Origin: Halanaerobiales bacterium
Lineage (GTDB): Bacteria > Bacillota_F > Halanaerobiia > Halanaerobiales > DTU029
Direction of reading: 5' to 3'
Assembly (NCBI GenBank): GCA_016278415.1
Contig: JADQBV010000037.1
Coordinates: 1 to 11,988 of the forward strand
DNA length: 11,988 bases
A program made the translations under genes and the position numbers. This document shows, one piece after another, positions 7,201 through 11,988 of the stretch (within the stretch, counting starts at the first letter, position 1; the number at the start of each line of letters is the position of its first letter). The notes beneath the pieces were generated by a model. The model saw only the letters and a program-made list of their open reading frames with translations, was not told where the DNA came from and did not search any database.

Positions 7201-8103
7201 TTAATGTTTTATTTCCTCTTTTAATAATTTAATTTTCTCTTCTGCCATCTCTGTCACTTTTACAATTTGTTTTATATCCATCCCTGCATCCAACATATTT
7301 TTAGCAATCTCTATATTTCTTTCCATTTTACCTTCATTTTTCAGTTTTTCAGCAATTGTCATTACTGCTTCACCCCTTTCAGATGATACTTCACTTACTA
7401 TCCTTGAAAGTTCTTTTGCATCTATTCCTTCTCTAGCATTCATTATATACTTTATTATTGATTCAAAATATTCCACAGCAGTCTCTTTATTATTTATTTC
7501 TTCAAGTAGATTTATTAACTTCTTTATTTCCTTTTTAAATAGTATATCGTTTACAAATATATATCGTAATATTTGTAAGATTAACTGTAGCTCTATTTCT
7601 CCTTTTATCTCTTGATCACTATATGGCGAAAAATCATATGATAAGTATTTGAAGTCTGGTATATATTCTTTAACCTCTTCAGGAATATCATCTAATATAT
7701 CAGATAATTTTAATCCTATATTCCATTTTCGTCTTCCATGATAAATTACCAAAGGAATAATCAATGGCAATTTTTTCTTCCCTTGCTTCATCTTTAAATC
7801 CCATATATTCCTCATATATTTTAACAGTTGCAAAGCAATCTTTTTAGACGGATAACTTTTATGTTCAAAAAGGAAATATAGGTATGCTTCTCTACCGTTT
7901 AAGCTTACTTTATATATGAGGTCAGAAAATACATCTTTTAGTTCTTCTTCAATCATAGAATCTTTCTCGAGTTCTATATTTTTTAGATCTATCAGGTTCA
8001 GTATTTCTAATGGCAAATAATTTTTCAGTAAACTTATGGCTATCTTTTTATCAGTCATGATTTGTTTAAAAAATTTATCGTGTACATTGTTAATATTAGA
8101 CAT
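7201..8103 (-). CDS. Rpn family recombination-promoting nuclease/putative transposase (PD-(D/E)XK)
   Basis: A 300-residue protein with the Transposase_31/Rpn layout: an opening like VHDKFFKQIM, then a PD-(D/E)XK nuclease core with VFSDLIYKV (D61) and LYFLFEHKS (E80, K82), then LPLIIPLVIYHG (112-123), a conserved strand of this family. A helical C-terminal tail (about 245-300) ends in short amphipathic repeats ending in KEEIKH. Catalytic residues appear intact and the length is usual, so it may be active. E. coli Rpn proteins are endonucleases that raise RecA-independent recombination and are linked to phage defence. GAGGT lies 7 nt before the ATG at 8103. It is monocistronic, with its own promoter and terminator. 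The role in this cell is unknown. Confidence 0.9.
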   Translation of the reverse strand: MSNINNVHDKFFKQIMTDKKIAISLLKNYLPLEILNLIDLKNIELEKDSMIEEELKDVFSDLIYKVSLNGREAYLYFLFEHKSYPSKKIALQLLKYMRNIWDLKMKQGKKKLPLIIPLVIYHGRRKWNIGLKLSDILDDIPEEVKEYIPDFKYLSYDFSPYSDQEIKGEIELQLILQILRYIFVNDILFKKEIKKLINLLEEINNKETAVEYFESIIKYIMNAREGIDAKELSRIVSEVSSERGEAVMTIAEKLKNEGKMERNIEIAKNMLDAGMDIKQIVKVTEMAEEKIKLLKEEIKH

Positions 8104-8136
8104 ATCAAGACCTCATTTCATCTATTCCTTGATATT

Positions 8137-8166
8137 ATTATATCATGGAAACGTGGGATATGTAAA
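8137..8166 (-). promoter_or_regulatory. Promoter of the Rpn nuclease gene
   Basis: Minus strand TTTACA (8166-8161), 18-nt spacer, perfect TATAAT (8142-8137). The expected start is near 8130, giving a 27-nt leader that includes GAGGT. The -10 region lies in a short palindrome GATATAATAATATC (8144-8131) that could bind a repressor; that is a guess. Confidence 0.65.
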
Positions 8167-8231
8167 TAATTTAGGGTTGAAATTCGGTTCAGTCAATACA
8201 TCTTTGTCAAGTAATTTCTCTAGTTTTAACT

Positions 8232-8483
8232 TTAAATTAATGATACCATAGAACAGACTGATGAGATAGCCTCTTTAAAGACTATTGTTACTCTTCCTTC
8301 TTCATCTTTCTTGAACTGATAGTCTTCTTTTGCCACTTCATGATAGTCAAAGTTATTATCACTATAGTGGACAGTGATAGTATCTTTATTTACCCTATGA
8401 TTAATTATTCTAGGGGAAGGTGTCAGCACTATCTTACCTATCTCTGCTTCTTCTACCAAGATAACACCAACACTATTTGCCAT
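8232..8483 (-). CDS. Hypothetical protein, 83 residues, possibly a gene remnant
   Basis: Not recognised. It is open from ATG at 8483 to a TAA at 8232, with no clear ribosome site before the ATG. The middle (about residues 18-70) reads as beta strands with a coding-like pattern, PSPRIINHRVNKDTITVHY then YQFKKDEEGRVTIVFKEAI, similar in texture to an immunoglobulin-like or other beta-sandwich surface domain. The last ten residues look unlike the rest. The frame upstream runs into the inverted-repeat element at 8502-8640 and meets a stop there. The ORF may therefore be the 3' part of a gene cut by that element, or a small intact gene. No terminator was seen between it and the Rpn promoter. Confidence 0.4.
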   Translation of the reverse strand: MANSVGVILVEEAEIGKIVLTPSPRIINHRVNKDTITVHYSDNNFDYHEVAKEDYQFKKDEEGRVTIVFKEAISSVCSMVSLI

Positions 8484-8501
8484 ATAGTCCAGGTTGACGT
8501 G

Positions 8502-8640
8502 TAACCGATATAATTATTTTTCTGCCACTTGCCACTCAGTCGTCGTCCATGACTCCTTCGTTCTGGAAAACAGACTTCCCGACCTCCTGTCTCCAGTCTG
8601 TTTTAACAGTCGCTATAGAAATATAATTATATCTAGGTTA
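8502..8640. repeat. MITE-like element with 22-24 bp terminal inverted repeats
   Basis: Ends TAACC..GATATAATTAT..TTTCT (8502-8523) and its near-perfect inverse (8617-8640) enclose a core that is GC-richer than its surroundings. The core has an inner inverted repeat AAAACAGACT/AGTCTGTTTT (8557-8566, 8595-8604) and small hairpins such as AGTC/GACT near 8537-8553. It encodes no protein I can support. The size and shape fit a miniature inverted-repeat element, or a structured RNA (minus-strand stem CTGGA-ACAG/CTGT-TCCAG). No clear target duplication was seen. It sits between the terminator of the putative immunity gene and the orphan ORF. Confidence 0.6.
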
Positions 8641-8672
8641 ATTTATTTCCACAACTATAAAATCCTTGTATT

Positions 8673-8709
8673 AAAAAAATAGGTAGTTAGTAAACTTACT
8701 AACTACCTA
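8673..8709 (-). terminator. Rho-independent terminator of the rhs-immunity unit
   Basis: Perfect 14-base inverted repeat TAGGTAGTTAGTAA (8680-8693) with its complement at 8696-8709. On the minus strand it is followed by a run of seven T (8679-8673). It lies 43 nt after the stop of the small membrane protein. Confidence 0.9.
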
Positions 8710-8752
8710 ATATATCTTTCAACAAATTTAGACCAATTCTTAGATATCAAAT

Positions 8753-9040
8753 TTAATATTTACTTTTATTTTTAAAAAATACTGAAACTATCGCATTTAA
8801 CACAACAATCGAAATTAAAATAAGATTATATACAATCTTACCTTGCCAGTAGTTTATATACCAAACGATTTTAGAAACTTGAAAATATTCTCCATGATTT
8901 ACAACATAATAAATATCATCATTCATATATTGATCTGAAGCTGTACCACCTATACATGTACTAAAAATTATAAATATTATCAAATCAATCGTCCAAAAAA
9001 ATGATATGTATTTCAATGATTTAAATAATAAATTTAGCAT
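8753..9040 (-). CDS. Small two-helix membrane protein, putative Rhs immunity protein
   Basis: No named family recognised. The start chosen is ATG at 9040 (95 residues) because AGAAGGG lies 6 nt upstream; a longer reading from 9100 would overlap the rhs tail and begin with a poor, non-membrane segment. The helices are near residues 9-28 (SLKYISFFWTIDLIIFIIFS) and 68-88 (KIVYNLILISIVVLNAIVSV), with a loop of about 40 residues containing YYVVNHGEYFQVSKIVWYI, and a basic C-terminus. It starts 34 nt after the rhs stop on the same strand and the pair ends in a strong terminator, the usual position of an immunity gene. A membrane immunity protein would suit a toxin acting at the membrane or cell envelope. 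Function is inferred from position only. Confidence 0.6.
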   Translation of the reverse strand: MLNLLFKSLKYISFFWTIDLIIFIIFSTCIGGTASDQYMNDDIYYVVNHGEYFQVSKIVWYINYWQGKIVYNLILISIVVLNAIVSVFFKNKSKY

Positions 9041-9074
9041 CCTTATCCCTTCTTTGTCTGGTAGTATTATACAA

Positions 9075-9757
9075 TTATCTAACTGGATCTGTATAGTCAA
9101 TTAATTCATACCAGTCATATCTTACGCCAATACTTGGTGTGGTAGATACTGTAATTCCTGTACTCGATACTAACTTACCTTCTGAATACCAACGTGCATG
9201 TTCAACTCCATAAATTAAATTAGCACTTCCAGATACAAATGAACCTGAGAAATCTTTTGGTTTATCTGCATTACTAACAATTCCAATTGAATAAGATAGA
9301 GAAAAACTTGGAGCACCAATAATATCAATTGGCGTGATTGAATATCCAGGTCCAACATGTATATACCTAGCATTCTCATAGTTTTCATTTCCTGTTAACG
9401 TAGTTTTACCAATTGCTATATCAGCTTGACCAGTTATAGGATCAGGAAATGTAATTGTTATATCTGTATATATATTATGATTATCTACCCATTCAACGGC
9501 CTGATATCCAATATAGCTAGCTGCGTCTTCAGTTGAATCTCCCATATACCCCTTTATATTCTCTTGTGTACGATAATTTGTATGATTATCTGCAACTTCT
9601 TTTGTATCTTCACTTATTGACCAATCTATTTCATCAATATTTGGGGTTTCTTCTTGAATACTTTTAGTTATATAACTACCAATACCTCGTAAAAATCCTT
9701 TAAATACATCAATGATATCCTCAAAAATATGCCCCGTAGGATCCACATACCTCATCG
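9075..9757 (-). pseudogene. Rhs gene, 3' exon: end of core and variable C-terminal tail
   Basis: Begins in mid-codon after the intron, giving MRYVDPTGH, the universal end of the Rhs core, followed by about 218 residues of variable tail. The first part of the tail (IFEDIIDVFKGFLRGIGSYI) looks like a linker helix. The rest is rich in Gly, Ser, Thr and beta strands (ITITFPDPITGQADIAIG, SFSLSYSIGIVSNADKP, STTPSIGVRYDWYELIDY). I see no HNH, ADP-ribosyltransferase, deaminase or other known toxin motif. In Rhs proteins this tail is released inside the shell and is usually a toxin. ATG at 9755 is not a real start because it has no ribosome site and sits inside a conserved motif. The upstream part has a frame break, so the gene may be inactive. 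Confidence 0.8.
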
Positions 9758-9813
9758 GTCGGGTCGGTCACTGGCGCGTTAGCAAGAGCCACGTCTCCAG
9801 ATTCCGCCACGAA

Positions 9814-9846
9814 GAACCGTACGTGAAGTTTTCCCTCATACGGCTC
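9814..9846 (-). ncRNA. Group II intron domain V
   Basis: Minus-strand hairpin beginning GAGCCGTATGAGGG and closing with CACGTACGGTTC, arms GAGCCGTA.G/C.TACGGTTC with a GAAA-type loop. It carries the catalytic AGC triad and has the standard length of about 34 nt. It lies 36 nt after the reverse transcriptase stop and 56 nt before the 3' splice site, leaving room for a domain VI stem. Confidence 0.93.
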
Positions 9847-9882
9847 AATTAACATACTTCTTATTACAGTTTATGATTCCTA

Positions 9883-11166
9883 TTAAGCTGGTTTCACTTT
9901 CGGGTTGTAATATCTGACCTGATAGTCGTTATATAGACCCCATTTATCATATATTACTTCCTTACTCCATTCTTTCCAGCCAAAGCCCTTACGTCCCTGG
10001 CGTTTCCTCACGAAGCGTCTAACTTTCTTCTCTATCCAATCTTTTAGAAAAGAAAATAATTTTCCACAATGGCCTATACGATAATAGTTAACCCATCCGC
10101 GTATTATTTCATTCAAATCCCAGATAACCATCTCTTTGGGCTTATCACCACTTCTTTTAAGACAGTTTCTGACCTTATCTATTAGCTCTTTTACTTTTTT
10201 CTTCCGCGGTCTTATCAATACCATATTTCTCCCACTTTTGTTGTCAGTAAGTCTAAAGGTAAATCCAAGAAAGCTGAATGTTTCTCCTTTTCGTAGGTCA
10301 ACTGTACAGCTTTTAGTTTCATTTATCTTTACTTTAAGCTTAGATAATTCTTCTTTCAGTCTTCTCCAGGCTTTACCTACCAACCACTCAAGAGCCTTAT
10401 GGCCATTAACTAATATCACCATGTCATCTGCAAAACGACAGTACTCTATTTGCTGGTATCCTTTATGTTCAGTGTCCTGGACAGCATTCTTAAACATATG
10501 GTCTATTCTATTTAGATATATGTTACTAAATAATGGTGATATTACGCCCCCTTGGGACACTCCAACCTTACCATTAGCCTTTAGAGTTATCTTTACTAAC
10601 CACATTATCTTTGGGTCATTTATTCTTCTTGCTATTTGTTGCAATAGAATATGATGTTTGATATTATCAAAGTAGGATGTAAGGTCAACATCTATTACTG
10701 TCGTCAGTCTTTTCAATGGTGCTTTAGCTACTTTTACAACAGCGCCATGCTGATTTCTCTTTGGTCTATATCCATAAGAGTTATCGGCAAAGTCTGCTTC
10801 AAAGACAGCTTCCAGTATTAATTTTAATGCTCCCTGTACTACCCTATCTTTAATGGTTGGAATTCCTAATACCCTTATTTTACCATTAGATTTAGGAATC
10901 TCCTGCGGACGATTTCGTTGTGGTCTATATGTTCCATCTTCTAATTCCTGTTTTATTTCAGCTATGAATTGTTTTACTCCTCTTTCTTCTACATCTTTAA
11001 ATGTCACTCCATCTATACCGGCAGAACCATTATTTTGTTTTGCCATTATGTACGCTTCATAAAGTGTTTCTTCTTTTGTGACATGACAATACATGCCCCA
11101 GAAACGTTTGCGCTTATCGGATTTCGCTGCAATATATATCTTTCTCCTCAGTTCCTGTAATTTCAT
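9883..11166 (-). CDS. ltrA: Group II intron reverse transcriptase/maturase
   Basis: The 427-residue product starts at ATG 11166 (MKLQELRRKIY); an in-frame GTG at 11187 would add seven residues, and the ATG has AGGA 7 nt upstream and a conserved family start. Reverse transcriptase blocks include NNGSAGIDGVTF, RVLGIPTIKDRVVQGAL, VIDVDLTSYFDNI (catalytic D159, D161), QGGVISPLFSNIYL and CRFADDMVILV (catalytic DD at 247-248). The maturase/X domain has FSFLGFTF, IIRGWVNYYR (about 354-363). There is no HNH endonuclease zinc region at the C-terminus, so it probably relies on nicks or replication forks for target priming. It helps the intron fold and splice and copies it into DNA. The catalytic residues are intact. 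Confidence 0.95.
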   Translation of the reverse strand: MKLQELRRKIYIAAKSDKRKRFWGMYCHVTKEETLYEAYIMAKQNNGSAGIDGVTFKDVEERGVKQFIAEIKQELEDGTYRPQRNRPQEIPKSNGKIRVLGIPTIKDRVVQGALKLILEAVFEADFADNSYGYRPKRNQHGAVVKVAKAPLKRLTTVIDVDLTSYFDNIKHHILLQQIARRINDPKIMWLVKITLKANGKVGVSQGGVISPLFSNIYLNRIDHMFKNAVQDTEHKGYQQIEYCRFADDMVILVNGHKALEWLVGKAWRRLKEELSKLKVKINETKSCTVDLRKGETFSFLGFTFRLTDNKSGRNMVLIRPRKKKVKELIDKVRNCLKRSGDKPKEMVIWDLNEIIRGWVNYYRIGHCGKLFSFLKDWIEKKVRRFVRKRQGRKGFGWKEWSKEVIYDKWGLYNDYQVRYYNPKVKPA

Positions 11167-11463
11167 AGTGGTTCCTGTCCTCCCCACTTTACCTCACAAT
11201 TTTGTTGAAAGATTGTATACTAATTAGGTCCCTTCCCTACTTCGAAGTTCTGTTTCTTCGATATCATCAGTAATACAGACCTTTCCGACTTCCTCTTACC
11301 TTCCGATAATTTTCCCGGAGACACTCTGGTTATATTACCTTCCTGCTCTACTGATTTCTCATATAGGGTAAGTAGGATATCTCCAGTTGCTTTCTCGTGA
11401 CTTTCTATCCATACCGCCACTGCTACCCCGCCGAAGTTATTCCACCTATGGTAGGTGTTGTGA

Positions 11464-11470
11464 AATAATC
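11464..11470 (-). other. EBS1 of the group II intron (pairs with 5' exon)
   Basis: Minus-strand GATTATT, about 236 nt into the intron, is perfectly complementary to the last seven exon bases AATAATC (11712-11706). This supports the 5' splice site and shows how the intron recognises the rhs target. A weaker EBS2 candidate AACATA (11538-11533) matches TATGTT in the exon at 11721-11716, slightly farther from the splice site than is usual. Confidence 0.65.
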
Positions 11471-11705
11471 CTGTCTTCGCCCAATAACCAGAGGCTCGAC
11501 CCTCGGGATTAGCTTCATTTCGGAGCTACATATATGTTCATTTCATTACAGCCTGGATAGTCGCTCACCCGGCTTGTACCGGATTTTAACGATGGGCTTC
11601 AGTATTTTGATTACTCGCCATACTGCCATCTTCACTAAGCAACTTCTACCTTTTATTGCTGTCAGACCTTCCCTGACTAGCTACGAGCGCCTTATCTGGG
11701 CACGC

Positions 11706-11988
11706 GATTATTCATAACATAAATGTAGATATTTTGGCTCTGCGGATTATCCAACTCTCCTAGATAAGTATCCTCAGTAATAAATCTACCAATCGACGGG
11801 TCGTAATACCTGGCTCCATAGTAATACAAGCCTATAGACACAACTTCCCGCTGACCGGTATACTTATATCCCCCAGCTTCTTCATCCACAATCTCAGTCT
11901 GTCCAATCCTTGGTAGAACCACCAAATGGCATGTAATCCTGATCCATTATTACTTTACTATCTTGATCAGTAATCAATCTGGTTGAAC
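11706..11988 (-). pseudogene. Rhs gene, end of 5' exon with frameshift (partial, 5' end beyond window)
   Basis: Reading from the window edge, one frame gives TRLITDQDSKVIMDQDYMPFGG (split: TRLITDQDSKV then IMDQDYMPFGG), typical Rhs text, then goes off to a stop at 11896-11894. The match resumes one frame over as LPRIGQTEIVDEEAGGYKY, then YTGQ, YYYGARYYDPSIGRFITED and QSQNIYIYVMNN. Homologues typically read PFGGDLPR, which would fit a two-base loss near 11916-11920. Unless this is a sequencing error, the full-length Rhs protein is not made. No ribosome site marks a restart. The Rhs shell repeats lie outside the window. The intron begins after AATAATC. Confidence 0.85.

Larger units (their letters stand above)
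9758..11705 (-). mobile_element. Group II intron inserted in the rhs core
   Basis: The intron spans about 1948 nt on the same strand as rhs, so it can be spliced from the transcript. The boundaries are set by three facts. Joining exon ...AATAATC to CGATGAGG... restores NNP-MRYVDPTGH in frame. The last seven exon bases AATAATC pair perfectly with GATTATT at 11470-11464. The 3' end is GAC, matching the AY rule. The 5' end reads GCGTGCCCAGATAAGG, a variant of the usual GTGYG start. The 5' part, 11705-11167, is RNA domains I-III; domain IV carries the reverse transcriptase; domain V is at 9846-9814; a candidate branch-point A is at 9764. One-base uncertainty at each end remains possible. It is probably full length and mobile by retrohoming. 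Confidence 0.9.

Noticed and set aside
8131..8166. Palindrome at the Rpn promoter as a proven operator
   Set aside because: GATATAATAATATC is largely the -10 box in AT-rich DNA; no regulator gene nearby, so it is not called as a site.
8494..8682. 62-residue plus-strand ORF
   Set aside because: It spans the inverted-repeat element, has Cys/His/Arg-rich random composition and no ribosome site.
10136..10654. 172-residue plus-strand ORF
   Set aside because: Antisense shadow of the reverse transcriptase gene, which has full catalytic motifs.
9883..11166. Reverse transcriptase as part of a retron, DGR or Abi defence system
   Set aside because: Maturase domain, flanking domain V, and EBS1/IBS1 pairing identify it as a group II intron protein.
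11220..11420. 66-residue minus-strand ORF upstream of the reverse transcriptase
   Set aside because: It lies in RNA domains I-III of the group II intron, which are structured and not coding; composition has no family resemblance.
1..11988. CRISPR array, tRNA or rRNA genes
   Set aside because: No regularly spaced direct repeats, no cloverleaf with TTCGA-type arm and no rRNA sequence were seen on either strand.

Overview
The window is AT-rich and nearly all of its genes lie on the minus strand. It holds a type II secretion (T2SS, Gsp) operon at the left and an accessory region at the right: an Rpn-type nuclease, a palindromic repeat element, and an Rhs (polymorphic toxin) locus split by a group II intron. 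A true T2SS implies a diderm cell. A low-GC gene style with Gsp genes, Rpn nuclease, and Rhs core ending NNP-x-RYVDPTGH fits a diderm Firmicute-like lineage such as Halanaerobiales. That placement is inference from gene style, not a database result.

Layout in transcription order (right to left). At 9075-11988 lies the 3' part of an rhs gene. Its core encodes YYYGARYYDPSIGRFITED, then a group II intron (about 11705-9758) interrupts the codons for NNP-MRYVDPTGH, then a 220-residue variable tail of unrecognised function follows. The intron carries its own reverse transcriptase/maturase (11166-9883), a clear domain V (9846-9814) and a 7-nt EBS1 that pairs with the end of the 5' exon. Upstream of the intron the rhs frame is broken near 11920. 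Directly behind the rhs stop is a small two-helix membrane protein gene (9040-8753), a likely immunity gene, closed by a strong terminator (8709-8673). Next come a 139-bp element with 22-24 bp inverted ends (8502-8640), an orphan small ORF (8483-8232), and an Rpn/Transposase_31 nuclease gene with its own promoter and terminator (8166-7172).

After a 343-bp non-coding stretch with a candidate promoter and a second terminator comes the T2SS operon in the order gspK, gspC-like, gspE, gspF, gspG, gspH, gspI, gspJ (6857 to beyond position 1). It encodes the assembly ATPase (E), the inner-membrane platform (F), a clamp-like linker protein (C), the major pseudopilin (G) and all four minor pseudopilins (H, I, J, K). 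The secretin (GspD), GspL, GspM and the prepilin peptidase are not in the window; some may lie beyond the left edge. Canonical operons place gspK after gspJ, so having gspK first is an unusual arrangement.

The most interesting points are the intron placed exactly in the conserved Rhs core so that splicing restores the reading frame, the unrecognised Rhs tail plus its membrane partner as a candidate toxin-immunity pair, the inverted-repeat element, and the possible attenuated leader ahead of the T2SS operon.
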